Assembly (NCBI GenBank): GCA_008704415.1
Contig: VXIS01000233.1
Coordinates: 1 to 64,000, forward strand
Source of the DNA: Sphaerosporella brunnea
Lineage: Eukaryota > Ascomycota > Pezizomycetes > Pezizales > Pyronemataceae
Direction of reading: 5' to 3'
Length of the DNA: 64,000 bases
Part shown: piece after piece, positions 44,851 through 55,643 of the stretch
Layout of the letters: the number at the start of each line of letters is the position of its first letter
How positions within the stretch are numbered: the stretch's first letter is position 1
The notes under the pieces: generated by a model
Seen by the model: only the letters and a program-made list of their open reading frames with translations
Told to the model about the DNA's origin: nothing
Database searches by the model: none
Position numbers and translations under genes: made by a program

Positions 44851-45829
44851 GCAGGATTTTTTTTTTATTTTTATTTTTTTTTCCTCAGCTGCAACTGGAA
44901 AGGACACTTTGAGGGCCACGATGCCAACGAAAGTAGGGCTCTCTTTGCCGGAAGCAACGTTCTGTACCGACAGCAACTGTCTCTTTGGCGAAATCGGCTC
45001 GCTTTTCGGCGACATGAGCTCTTTCCTCGGCGAAAGCATTTCGCCACAGCGATGACCCTGTATCCACAGGCCATGGCTGCAGAACTGTAGCCGCTTCTGC
45101 TGCTGCTGCTCCGTCTCCGGCTGCTTGTCCTTCCCCTTCCACGGGTCCTGTGGCTCTCCAGGTCAAAATGTGCTACCTGTCTGTACTCTCTATGAAATGA
45201 GCTCAAACTTACAGCTATAGAGCATCGAAGGACGCTCATCCTTTCCCTTTATTCAAATCTATCCCCGCGTGGATGGCTGTTATTGGGGGTGGCCCCGCGG
45301 CGGGTCCTGCGGCGCTCCGGGTCAAAATGTGCTACCGGCCTTTACTCTGTATGGAATGAGCTCAAACTTACAGACATAGAGCATCAAAGGACGTTCATTC
45401 TCCCTGATTCTTTCTCCTCCCCCCCCCCCCCGGCGTGTGCGCGCCGTGCGTGGCTTGGTGTTGCACGGTTGTGTCTGCCGCGACGTGGCTCGCGCCAAGG
45501 ATATATCGCGGTGGGGTGCAGCGCGGCGCTCAAGCACACGCGCGCGAGGAGCGTGGTGTACAGCGGGTTTGGTTCGGCGGTGGGAGTTCCAAGCGACGCT
45601 GGTCCGTGAAGCCTGCGGGGCTGCAAACCGCTTTTGCGCGGCAGCGCTCGAATCGAACCCGCGCATATACGTTTCGGTTCTGGGTTCCTCACTTGCTCTA
45701 CGGTTGAAGCCGTAACTCGCCGTCAATTCTGAAATATATACCCATCTATACATGGAATAGGTTGCGCTGTGAATTTCTTGGCTATCTTAAATGACATCGA
45801 TCGCGAAACCCGTACAACCACGCGATAAA
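44851..45829. other. Stretch with a 98-bp direct repeat and no recognised gene
   Basis: Includes T-rich runs at 44859-44881 and a C-run at 45419-45430. A tcgaatcgaacccgcg string at 45647 resembles an inverted tRNA B box, but no tRNA fold could be built. Confidence 0.4.
45144..45400 (+). repeat. 98-bp direct repeat, two copies 159 bp apart
   Basis: Copies at 45144-45241 and 45303-45400 share ggtcctg.ggc.ctcc.ggtc then aaaatgtgctacc, and then gagctcaaacttacag.cata then gagcatc.aaggacg.tca. Each contains an aaacttacag string that would serve as a splice acceptor, so they might be duplicated gene-edge or leader sequence. Nothing coding recognised. Confidence 0.7.
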
Positions 45830-46246
45830 CTACAGCGCCTTGACTTCCAGGACGACTGAGAACGCCTCCTTGCGGGCAAAGAAGAGGTCCGTCCAGAACG
45901 CGTAATCCTCTTCATCGATGATGTGGACCATGGACCCACTGAAGCACTCGAAGCGTCCTCTGAGGAACTTTACCTTCCGCGCGAGCAACCTCTTCATCTG
46001 GTTGAGCACGCTTGCGAGCCCCCTCTTGATCTTCGCGACTGGCAGGTAGTTGTGAAAAGTTTCGTTGCCGACGCACAATCGGACGCTCACACAGACGATC
46101 TGCGGCTGTCGCATGGCGTCGATCGCGGCGTTGACAGGCGCGGCGACGGGGGCAATGGCATCGATTGCGGCGTAGACGGGCGCGGCGACGTCTTCGCTTA
46201 TCCAGGGGAGGTTGGGGAGCTCATTCTCTTGCGGTTTCGGCCCCAT
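45830..46246 (-). CDS. Hypothetical protein (138 aa)
   Basis: A single open frame on the minus strand, ATG at 46246, stop at 45830. The product starts MGPKPQENELPNLPWISEDV. It has a short internal duplication, AAPVYAAIDAI and AAPVNAAIDAM (about residues 21-45), then a mixed segment VSVRLCVGNETFHNYLP, a basic helix-like stretch (KRGLASVLNQMKRLLARKVK) and an acidic-aromatic end IIDEEDYAFWTDLFFARKEA. No family is recognised and no signal peptide is visible. Earlier exons may exist: the region upstream (46.3-47.1 kb, minus) has other open frames and a G14 run at 46278-46291. Confidence 0.5.
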   Translation of the reverse strand: MGPKPQENELPNLPWISEDVAAPVYAAIDAIAPVAAPVNAAIDAMRQPQIVCVSVRLCVGNETFHNYLPVAKIKRGLASVLNQMKRLLARKVKFLRGRFECFSGSMVHIIDEEDYAFWTDLFFARKEAFSVVLEVKAL

Positions 46247-47536
46247 GGTGTCGAAGGTAACTGTGTGTATGGTCAGCGGGGGGGGGGGGGGGTTGTTGAG
46301 GTGATGGTAGCGGTACTAACAGCGAGGTAGGGATGCGGTCGGTGGGAGCGGCGATGTAGTTGCAGAAGGAGGCGGTTGGATTGGCTGGTTAGGACTGCGG
46401 GAGATGTGGGATGTGGTAAGGGTTGTCAGGCGTAGGGTTTGGCGAGTGCCGTTGCTATGATTCACCCCATACGGCTGTGAATCAAGGACTGTCAGTCTGA
46501 TGTGTGTCAAAAGCAATCTCAAGTGGTCAACTACCATCAATGATCGTTTGGAGCAAATGGCTCGGCCGGCGCGCTCCATGGCCGTGGCTGTCAGAGTCTC
46601 CACGTCGACTTGCACACCCCAAACGTGATCGAACGCACTGCACAACGCTGCGGCGGTGTGGCGGTGTGGCTGTGTGGCTGTTGCCCGTGCTGTTGCGGCT
46701 CTGTTCGGTTGCTGCTTATCGATGATCCACGGCGGCATTTGGTTAGTCAGCCCGTTGCCGTGCCAACCGCTCCCGCAACAAACCCAGCGCCAGACAACAA
46801 CAAACAAAACCGCACATCGCGTGTCAACTCGACGCGGATCGGCCCGAATGGGGCGACGCGGGAGGTCAGCGAGGACGCGGCCACGTGCGCACGGTGTATG
46901 CGATGTCTTCGCAGCTGTGTCGCGTGTCGCGCGTGTTTTTTCCGCGTCCGGCAGTCGACGCGACGTGAGGAGGCACGGCGGTGACGTCGGCTAGGAAGGA
47001 CTCGAGCGCGATGCCGGATACACGTTTGCGTCGGATCGTGCGGTTTCGCGGTGTCTTCGGCGGTGTCTTCGGCGGGGTCGCGACGGACGGTTTACGGCGC
47101 GGCGCCATCTTTGTTGTTGCTGTTGCTGTTGTCGGAGTGGTTTGCGAGACGTCCGTACGCAGATCCAGCACCCGGCGCTTACAGGTTGCCATGGCAACGA
47201 GCTCAGCCACACGTCGCCTTTCAGCCGTGTCCGGGTTGCAACGCAGCCGCATTGCGAATCGCAGCCAACGACGATCAAGGCAGATGGGGCGTGCGCCGCC
47301 GTACGTTGCTGCATAAACTTGGCAACCGGCCTTCTACGGTGCTGTGCGGCCAATCGTACCGGGAAACGCCAAATGGTTACCCAAAGCCGTGCGTTTGAAA
47401 CATGTTTGTCGCTGTGAGGTGGCGACATCGAAACGTCGCGAGGATGTGTCTGGCGCAGGAGCAACAGACGGTACGGTTGGAATAACGGCGAGGTTGATTG
47501 AGTTGTTGGAGGGAAAAGTAATCACACCTCGGCGTC
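46247..47536 (-). other. Possible upstream exons or unrelated frames
   Basis: Minus-strand frames at 47108-46866 (MAPRRKPSVATPPKTPPKTP..., basic and Pro-rich) and 46807-46316 (VWGVQVDVETLTATAMERAG...) could be exons. A plausible 46-nt intron lies at 46545-46500 (GTAGTTG...GACTGACAG). I cannot join them confidently to the 138-residue frame downstream or to each other. Confidence 0.25.
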
Positions 47537-48190
47537 GTGCAGCTTGAGTTGCGAGAAGCCAGCGAGACCCGAGCCGCAGCGATCGCATGGCGCGAGAAAC
47601 CCACCAAAGACCCACGCAGACGTGGCGGGGAAAGAAGCATCAGATCATCAAGATTAGGCGGGGAAAGGGACACGGGATTGATTCCTGGCCATACATTCCG
47701 CACATCTGCCGTCCAATCCTGTGGTCCGAGTGTCAACTCCTGGCTGCCGAGAATCCTGCCTTCATCCTGATGGAGGACGGTGCGGCCTCACATGGCTCCG
47801 GCTGCACGCGTCAGCCAGCACCGAGTGAACGAAGGAGTCAGAAAGATGGATTGGCCACCCAATTCTCTAGATTTTAACCCAATCGAACGCACTTGCGCGC
47901 ACATGGGGAAAAGAATTCAGACGCGCCGACGGTCCGACCGGATTGCAAGTGTTAAGGATACGAAGCGGGTTTTACGGGAGGAGTGTGATGAGATCACGAT
48001 TGAGGAAATGAATACCGAGATTGTCAACCTTATCCAGCGGTCCATCAATGTTAACGGTGGAAATAAGTACCAGCTTTTCCCCTCTGGACCTCCTTCTCTG
48101 ATATTTCCTTGCTGGGTTTTTTCCTGCTTTCCTCACAGCTGCAAATTCGAAAACGACACCAATTTTTTATTCGTGACCGGCATGCTATTG
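47537..48190 (+). pseudogene. Tc1/mariner transposase remnant, C-terminal half
   Basis: Frames 47537-47770, 47587-47877 and 47780-48063 together cover the C-terminal half of a Tc1-like transposase: ELREASETRAAAIAWREK, WPYIPHICRPILWSECQLLA, then AFILMEDGAASHGSG (second catalytic Asp), then MDWPPNSLDFNPIERT (third catalytic acidic residue), ending EEMNTEIVNLIQRSINVNGG. Frameshifts occur near 47800. The N-terminal DNA-binding half is missing. The 3' side resembles that of the copy at 52.2-53.4 kb (gacaccaattttttattcgtgacc). Confidence 0.72.
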
Positions 48191-48474
48191 GGTAGCTTTT
48201 GAGTAATTGCGCGAGCGCTCTCGTGGTGGAGGATGTTCTCCAAGCGCCGGGCCTGGGTGCAAATCGTGCAAATGCCAGTGACTCCTAGGTTCGGATGTAG
48301 TGGCCGAGTTTTGTCAGAGGCTGCAGTATGGTGATTACGTGATAGCTAGTGATTACCTAAATGTGATTTCTGCCATCGCAACCTAACCCTAACACACGAT
48401 CTGCTCACCGCCTTCCTGCTCCACCGCTCAGTGAACAACCACCACCGTCTCCTACCCATACCACCTCTCACAAA
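48191..48474. promoter_or_regulatory. Upstream region of the 48.5-kb gene
   Basis: A short noncoding interval between the Tc1 remnant and the start codon. Contains aacctaaccctaacac at 48379, a telomere-like string too short to mean much. Presumed promoter. Confidence 0.3.
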
Positions 48475-49919
48475 ATGGCTACTACCAAGCGGGCATTCCC
48501 CTCCTCCTCGATCCTTGCACCCCCGACCCCACCAAACTCATCGCCCCCGCCACGCGACACCCACAAGTCTCCCGTCCGCAAGGTCCCCGCTGGAACGCAG
48601 GTGGAGCAGCCGCTCTGGGAGTATCTTGAAGCCTTGAAGACTGTCCCCGAACAGAGTCGCACTTTTTCACTGAGCCACACCGGATACCAACGCTTCCTCT
48701 CACTCCTCGACGGCAGCGGAACACCAGCCGGTCTTCGCCCAATCGACGGTACGTTAGCGGTTTGATTCTTCTCCTTTTCACTTAAACCGATCGCTAATGA
48801 TGTCGCAGGTAGAGTTGCTGACTCTCTGCGCCACGACTACAACACGGCGGCGGAAAAGCTTACCATCCGTGCGATGCCGAGTGCAGTTCACGACGCTATC
48901 GCAAATTTCATGATCCACGCGATGGCCGACATGTGCACTTCCAGATTTCTGACCAAACCAGAGTCTCGTATGGTCAAGGTCATCATCGGCACTGATGTGC
49001 GACTGCCGACCGACCGCGCCCGCCTGCCCGTGCACAAGGCTGCCGGCATCGTCAAGCAGCCAGATATTGCATTCGCTTGCTGGAAAGAGGTGTTTCCACG
49101 CATTGTCTTCGAGATCGGATTTAGCGAGTCAGTGCCCGCACTGGTGGAGGATTGCCAGCAGTGGCTGCAGCGTTCACAGGGACATGTCAAGCGTTGTTTT
49201 CTGCTCAGTATCCGTGAGCGCGGCATATCACGTGCGATCGAAGACGATGATCACGATGCGCCGTCTCCCGTTGGGTCACCGCGCGAGCCAAATGCCGAAG
49301 ACTTCATCGATGCCCTTGATAATATTGATATCGACCAGTGGGTCGGCCCGTTGACGGCGTTTCTTGAAGAGTATCGGTACAATCCCCAGACGCACAGGGC
49401 AGAACAAGTGGGATCTCGCATCGTACGTAATTTCCAACCGGCATTGGTTCCGCGCAGGCTGACACACAGCCGCAGTATATCATACCGGATCCAGAGCGAG
49501 TTCCACAACCCGGCGACACCGATATCAACATCGAGGATGTTATATTCGATATAAATGACCTGCTTCCAGGGATCCCTGCAGACGACCACCGCACATTCCG
49601 GCTGCGACTGGAAGAACTGGCGGAGTACTTGGAGGAGGCGCGTTCTCAACTGGCACTGCGACGAATGATGGAACCAGAGTCCGAACGAAACCCCGCTGAC
49701 CGCAACGATGCGGATTATGTGCCTTCGCCGGATGGGAGCAGTGATGGGGACGATGCTCAGTGTTCAGATGACAGTGCGGGTGCTGATGGCAGCAATGATG
49801 TGGTCGACGCGTCTTCCTCTGATGATATGCAAGGTTCTGAGGCTAGCGATAGTGAAGTCACCACTCCCTTACATGATAGTGGAGACGAGGAGGAGGATGA
49901 TGTGGCGAGGAAGCACTAG
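48475..49919 (+). CDS. PD-(D/E)XK-like hypothetical protein (443 aa, three exons)
   Basis: Exons are 48475-48748, 48809-49422 and 49476-49919. Introns are 60 nt (GTACGT...TCGCAG, with GCTAAT branch) and 53 nt (GTACGT...GGCTGAC...CGCAG). Splicing joins three frames into one and ends in a natural stop. Residues 1-45 are Pro/Ser-rich. A folded core follows, including QPDIAFACWKEVFPRIVFEI (PD at 176-177, Glu 193), then GFSES and LVEDCQQWLQ, then GHVKRCFLLSIRE. This order fits the restriction-endonuclease-like (PD-(D/E)XK) fold found in expanded fungal families; whether the active site is complete is unclear. A Glu-rich helix (LRLEELAEYLEEARSQLALR) and a long acidic Ser/Asp-rich tail end it. The ATG is the first in frame. 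Nuclear or chromatin-associated action would be a guess. Confidence 0.8.
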
Positions 49920-51097
49920 CCGCCTCCCTGTTGCGCATTGTGATCGGCAGGTCGTTTCATAGATCATGCGCCCTGGAAAATCTCATCACCGATTTCGTTG
50001 ATTCTATTTTTTTTTTTTTCGTTCTGTCGGCTATTGTGCCCCTTCCACACAGCGAAATTTGCAGCATACCCTCCCACCCACTCAGATGGCTTTTTCATGC
50101 GCCACGGTCCCCTGACACATGACCTCACAGTATGGACCGGGACAATGAGCCTCGTGGCAGTCAAACCCGCGGGCATCTACCCTGGCCTAGCTATCGTGCG
50201 AAGGTTTCAAACTGCGCTTCAAGAAATGGTGAACTCAGCCTGCAATGTTCGTATCCGAGCACTTTGGCAAGAACCAGGCAAAGCAGTCGAAGCCCGAAGA
50301 CAATGAAGTATGAAGTTGGGCAAAGCCACAACGGCTGTCGAGGCCTCTGTCTGCCTGCATGTCCGCAAAATTGGATCACCGGAGATAACTCTGGCGACGC
50401 CACGTGTCACAACCTAAGTAGCCAGTCGAATCGACGTGCGCCGCTGCCTATGCTGTGGGATGCCCTAGTTACCACTCAGTTCAGTTCAACGCGTCGCAAC
50501 CAAACGCGCCACATGTAGAGGCTGTTAATGTTACCAGTCCGTCGATACAGCGCGTCGGGTGGAGAAGCCAGGGTTCCGGTAACCCCGGTAACGGGCATAC
50601 ATAGATGTGCAACTTTTTTTTATTATTACCATTATTATTACTATTAAGTAAGGTAGTATTTGGCTGGGTAATTTGCGGTGTATGGTAAATAAAAAAACGG
50701 ATATTATGCCCCATACCGAGTGGATGTAGTTGGGAAATGGCATAGAATTGTATCGATCCGTGCGGGTGCTGACGGTGAAGTGAGACGGTCTTGCCTCCTG
50801 GACTCTAACTCACTACCTCCTCTCTTTACTTTGCCGCGCCGTGTTTCACACGCATACACCCTGACTGCAACTTACATGTGACTTTACGTGAAGTGGCACT
50901 GTACTGATGACTCCACGCCGTGTGGTCACCACACGGCTGTTCACTAGTTTAGGTACAATCACCAGTTGTCGATCGCATATGGTGGAAACAGCAGTTCGTC
51001 GCGTACTTTGAAATGCCGTGTTTCCGCACCGTGTAGGTTTCATCACTGCACTATTATGACGGTCCGGTGCTGTCTGCCTACACCACATTGCATCCAG
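49920..51097. other. Intergenic stretch; right part is 5' flank of A4
   Basis: No gene recognised. T-run at 50009-50019. A near-perfect palindrome, ccgtgtggtcaccacacgg (50918-50936), resembles one near 6385. The part 50940-51040 resembles the gypsy-remnant side sequence at 53575-53690. Confidence 0.4.
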
Positions 51098-51985
51098 GTC
51101 TGTGTATGAACGGGTGTAACAAGGTAGAACTGGGGTATCTGTCTTAAAACGCAGAACCATGCGCCAGGCTCCGTCCCACGCAATCAACACTTCTACACAC
51201 GCTCTTGACACACACAGCGTAAATTCAGCAACATCTCTCCATCCATACCATCAACAACCTCCCTGCTTCGCGCCTTCCATCTCTTCTTTTTTTCCTTCCT
51301 CGATGTCTGTTGATATCATGGCCGCTTTCATTCGCAGCTTAATTCAAGGACCCGGTCCGGCTGCTGCTGCCGCTGACGCTGCAAACGCTGCAGTTGCGAC
51401 TACGGTGGCTGACGCTCTTGACGCTGCTGTTTCGACTCCCGCTACTGACGGGGAAACCTCTGTAGCCACCGGTATCTAACTACCTCTTCCACTCTACCGA
51501 GCCTTGCCTGACAACCATACAATAGTACCCTGGCTTTCAGCGTCAGGTCGGTCCGACGATGTCAAGAAACACAAGCGCAAGCCCAAGCGCAAGTGCAAGG
51601 CCAAGGTGAACCCCCTGACCCCGACAACCAAGAGCATTTGCTCTGACATCACCAGCAGATGCCTATCGAAAATGACAATCCTCGGAAGGTTCCCAAGCTC
51701 AAGAGCGACACCAGTGCTTCCGACAACGGGCTCGCAGCCACCCCGGGATTGTCGTCGGCGCCGGCGGTTCAACGAAACACCAGGTCCATTAACGTCGATG
51801 TGCCCAATTATCAAGGGGTGGACATTGCCTGGAATCTCGACGCCAATGGCACTGTTTCTGCAGTTACCTTCTCATTTGGTGGATCGACGTCTTAGGGCAA
51901 CTATATCGTGTTTCGTCTTGTGTTGTGGAGGTCTCGATGGGTGTCTGTTCTGGCTACGCATTCAATATATGGCATCGGTCCTGAC
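51098..51985 (+). repeat. Repeat unit A4 carrying a small spliced gene
   Basis: Starts with a decayed form of the family start (tgtgtatgaacgggtgtaac). A deletion has removed the first palindrome and one arm of the second: cttaaaacgcagaaccatgc remains at 51143. The leader, gene and first about 90 bp of 3' sequence match the other copies. The sequence after 52015 is the inverse of 53555-53602. Confidence 0.7.
51318..51895 (+). CDS. Family A small protein, copy A4 (156 aa, two introns)
   Basis: Function unknown. Exons are 51318-51471, 51526-51605 and 51659-51895; introns 54 and 53 nt. An in-frame ATG at 51303 would add five residues. The N-terminus is MAAFIRSLIQGPGP with a long Ala/Asp/Thr stretch. 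The middle is DDVKKHKRKPKRKCKAK. Exon 3 begins MPIENDNPRKVPKLKS, carries a ten-residue insertion relative to A3, and ends SINVDVPNYQGVDIAWNLDA then TFSFGGSTS. Exon 2 differs at its start (VPWLSASGRSD instead of VPPPPTIPRSD), showing divergence with frame and splice sites kept. Confidence 0.72.
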
Positions 51986-52199
51986 GGCTGGTTTGCTCTT
52001 TGAACGGGAAGATAGATTTTAGGTACTCGCCAATTTCAAAATACTTCAGACAACTGGATTTTACCCGGCTTTGAACTGGGTACAGGGTCAGGTCGGGGCC
52101 TAGACGAGCGACCCCGCTCCCAAGCTCCCAAGCTCGCCCTGAGCTTCCGAGTCTCAACTATCCGTGTCGCTATCAAAATATTCAATCTCTTGACCATAA

Positions 52200-53400
52200 T
52201 GGCGCGTTCAATAGTCCACAGAGGTATGTTATGGAGCCCAGAGGAGGTTGAGGAGCTAGAGGAGCGGAGCTGACTGGACGCTGCACGTAGGGCCTGATGT
52301 CAGTCACTCCACGACGTCGCGCAACTGTTATCACACTGGCAAATATCGGCTTCCCTTTTAGAAAAATAGAACAAATGACCGGTGTCAAAATATCAACCGC
52401 ATACAGCACTTTTCCGCACTCTGTAAAAAATGCGACGCAGAAGCGGATTCACGCTATTGGCTCGGCGCTGAGTGGACCAGGTGGAGAGCAGTCGCGCGAT
52501 GCCGAGCAGGCGCGCAATGCCGAGCATGAGGAAAAAAAAGGGCGAGGGAAGAGATGATCTAGACGATTTTCTAGCCCTCAGTGTACTGCGGCTGAACCTA
52601 CGTGAGTCCGAGACCCCGATTGTACTTGAGTCCGGTCCGGAGCTGTGGCTTCAAGAGCTCCTCTCACAGGATGTTTTGCATCAAAAAAAAAAGAAATGGT
52701 CGCCCACAGTCTCATACCGAAGCGGAGAAGGATCGACTCGTCGCCACGGTAAAGCGAGACTTTAAGACACGGCGGATGCGGCTTGTAGATTGGCGACGAG
52801 AAGCAGGTCTCTCTCATGTTAGCGACACGACAGTTTTCAGGGCACTTCAGAAGCGAGGGCTAAAGGCCTACCGAGAGGAATGCAAGTTTATCCTTTCAGA
52901 AGGGAATACGAAAATCCGTTTGGTCTACTGCGAAGCTCGTCAACATTGGGAGGCCGACAAGGGGTGGGCTAATTGCGGCTTTACGGACCAGATGGCAATC
53001 AAAGTGGGTGGGATGTTTGGTGTGTGTTTGGTCTGGAGAGATAAAAGTGAGAAGTGGCACGGCGATGGTGTTGGAGCAAAGGAGAAGCAAGGACCGTCAG
53101 TTATGTGCTGGAGGTTTATTATGTGGAATTATAAGGGCCTTTCTACGTTTGGGACCCGCAAACAAAGGAAAAGCGCGAGGCGGCTCCGAGAGAATCACAA
53201 CAGTTACGGAGATGAAAAGAGTATTGCAAGAAGAATGTGATAAAATTACTATTGCAGAAATCAATAGGGAAATTGCAAAGCTGCCAACAATTATGAAGCG
53301 CTGCATTGAGGGAAATGGTGGAAATAAATATCACGCTTGAAGTGTGTTGGATGTGGTGATCTCAGGCTGTTTTCCCGCTTTTTTTTTTTTTTTTTTTACC
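52200..53400 (+). pseudogene. Tc1/mariner transposase with internal deletion
   Basis: The piece at 52297-52450 (VTPRRRATVITLANIGFPFR then KIEQMTGVKISTAYST) is a helix-turn-helix DNA-binding start. The frame 52602-53150 continues with RLVDWRREAGLSHVSDTTVF then RALQKRGLKAYREE (second HTH), and WANCGFTDQMAIKVGG (first catalytic Asp region). It then jumps at GLSTFG (near 53150) to the C-terminal tail: VTEMKRVLQEECDKITIAEI then NREIAKLPTIMKR, ending GNGGNKYHA at 53340. The segment with the second Asp and third acidic residue is deleted, and frames are broken in two more places. Tail similarity (NGGNKY) links it to the remnant at 47.5-48.2 kb. Confidence 0.75.
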
Positions 53401-53554
53401 GCACAATTTCGCTTTCTATCTGCACTTAATTCTCTCTATGTTCCGCTTTTGTTTCAGCAGACTCTCACTTTTTTGGACCACAATTGAGGAAGATACCATT
53501 TTTTTCGTGACGTTATGTCTCTCCTGCGGAATTGCCAGGGGTCGCCTGGACAAT

Positions 53555-53960
53555 CGGTGTCGAAAGCCGGGTAAAATCCAGTGTCCGAAGTATTTTGAAA
53601 TTGGCGAGTAGAATCACCAGTGGTCGATGGCATGAGGTAGAGACAGCAGTTGGTTTCGCAACTTCAATGCCGGATTTCCGCATCATGTAGTTTTCTAGAG
53701 AAGAATTCAATAATGCGATCCACCAAAGATTCGTTGTTATCTGGCTGCAAGTATCGCACAGTTCCACGTCATATAACAGGCGAGAAAACGAAATTTCATG
53801 TTCATCGTGCACGATCTGGGCGATAACAACCTGCACGCCGCCGGTGAGAGAAGCTGTCGCAGTGTCGCCAGTTTGTGGATGGAACTGTCCTGATGTCACC
53901 CGTTTTTCAAAACTCGTGTTTCCATTGAGTTGGGCGGTGCCTCTGCCTTGCACCAAATCA
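53555..53960 (-). pseudogene. Ty3/gypsy RNase H fragment, second copy
   Basis: The minus strand at about 53760-53690 reads LQPDNNESLVDRIIEFFSRK then LHDAEIRH, the same RNase H piece as at 7.5-7.7 kb, here with a stop after it. An open minus-strand frame (53956-53513) in another phase covers it but has no domain of its own. The flank runs directly into repeat A5. Confidence 0.6.
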
Positions 53961-54040
53961 GCTTCGTTGCTTTCATCGCTCAGGGTGATCCAAAGTGATT
54001 GGTCATTGGCTGGTGGTGGAATGGTGTATTACTCAATAGA

Positions 54041-55643
54041 GATCCGAGTATGAACGGGTGTAACAAAATATAACTAGGGTATGTGTACAGATACCCTAGG
54101 GTTAGAGGTAATTTAGCCGCTTGGTTGCGCCTCTTAAAGGGCAGAACCAAGCTCTACGCTCCGTACCTCGCAATCAACACTGCTACACACGCTCTTGACA
54201 CACACCGCGTAAACTCAGCAACATCTCTTCATCTATAACATCAACAACCTCGTCTTCTTTCTTTCCATCTTCTTTTACCATGGCCGAATCCAGCTCAATG
54301 GCCGAATCCAGCTCGATGGCCGAATCTAGATCAATTCAGGGACGCGCTCCAGCTGTTGACGCGTCTGCCGAGACTACCGCTGTTGACGCTGAGAACACTG
54401 AAACCCATGGTATCTAACTACCTCTTCCACTCTACCGAGCCTTGGCTGACAACTACACAATAGTTCCGTCACCGCCCACCATTGCTGCGTCTGATGTCGA
54501 GAAAGCCAAGCGCAACGCAAAGCGCAACGCAAAGCGCAAACTTCAGCGCAAGGTTAACCCCCAGACCGCGACAACCAACAGCATTCGTTCTGACATCTTC
54601 AACAGAAGGCTAGGCAGCAGGAAAAGAAGCCGGCCGCAGTCACCACGGGACCAGCCTCGGTGTCGGCTGTTCAAAAGCCTGGGTCCATTTTCGTCGACCG
54701 TTCCAATTATATGGCCGAATCCAGCTCAATGGCCGAATCCAGCTCAATGGCCGAAGCCAGAGCAATTCAGGGACGCGCTGCGGCTGCTGACGCCTCTGGC
54801 GCCACTCCCGCTGCTAACGGTGAAACCCCTCAAGCCACCGGTATCTAACCACCTGTTACTCTCTACCGAGCCTTGCCTGACAACTACACAATAGTTCCGT
54901 CGCCGCCCACCATTCCTGCGTCTGATACCAGGAAAGCCAGGCGCAAGGCCAGGTTCAAGGCCTGGCGCAAGGACAATCGCAAGGTGAACCCCCAGACCCC
55001 AACAACCAACAGCATTCGCTCTGACATCATCAGCAGAAGGCCCGCCAGCAGGAAAACAAGCCCGAAAATGACCTCGCAGTCACCGCGGGACCGGCGTCCG
55101 TGTCGGCTGGTCAAAAACCTAGGTCCATTTTCGTCGACTGTTCCAATCATACAGGCATGGAGATAGCCTGGAAACCCAACGACACCGGTTCAGGAGTTAT
55201 ATTCACATTTCGTGGCTCCAACTAGCTCGCGTGGAAACTGTGGTAGGCACTGTAAGACGGCCGTGATGCGCGCTTCTGACATTTGGCAGGTGGAGGACTG
55301 GCTACTACTACCCGACGGATTTTTCAATGGCACGAAATAAGTCTCATCTGCCTCAAGACGACAATATTACACAAAAAGATAGAAGAGATGAGAAACAATT
55401 GGGAGTCAAGTGCGACGAAAAAATCGGCAAAATAGCGGTGCGTGTTGGCAGTTACCAGGGTTGAGGAGAAGGAATGCGTCAAAAAGTGGTGATGTGGTGT
55501 TTGGAGGGACAGGTTGTCGTCGCTGTTACGGCTGAGATCCATGAAAAATCACGGATTATTATGCACGCTTGAAATTTGCACGAGAGAGCAGCTTCCGTAT
55601 ATTACAAATTGTTGTGAGCTATTTGGGTGTACCCGGACGTGCG
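54041..55643 (+). repeat. Repeat unit A5, tandem-module version, cut by a hAT element
   Basis: Begins GATCCGAGTATGAACGGG with both palindromes (54074-54100; about 54117-54156, cgcttggttgcgc/gcagaaccaagc). It contains two gene modules fused in frame. From 55320 it shares the about 310-bp 3' region of A2. It stops at gacgtgcg (55643), exactly where the hAT terminus begins, so its own 3' terminus (about 45 bp by comparison with A2) is lost. A 5'-end promoter copy is present only for the first module. Confidence 0.75.
54280..55225 (+). CDS. Family A fusion protein, copy A5 (243 aa, two modules, four introns)
   Basis: Exons are 54280-54409, 54464-54552, 54606-54840, 54895-54983 and 55037-55225; introns 54, 53, 54 and 53 nt. 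Module 1 (MAESSS repeats, basic block NAKRNAKRKLQRK) runs into its third exon as far as SIFVDRSNY. There it passes, in frame, into the first exon of a second module (MAESSSMAESSSMAEARAIQ), which then has its own two introns and a full C-terminal exon ending IFVDCSNHTGMEIAWKPN...FTFRGSN. The centre exon is 235 bp and open throughout. Frame sums work: 732 coding bases including the stop. No in-frame stop arises if all four introns are removed. Intron 2 of module 1 begins GTTAAC instead of GTGAAC. Expression is inference. Confidence 0.7.

Noticed and set aside
45640..45720. tRNA-like B box on the minus strand (gcgggttcgattcg)
   Set aside because: Stems do not pair in tRNA geometry; at most a decayed tRNA-derived sequence.
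48379..48394. Telomere-like string (cctaaccctaac)
   Set aside because: Only about two units and inside an interstitial region; chance occurrence is enough.
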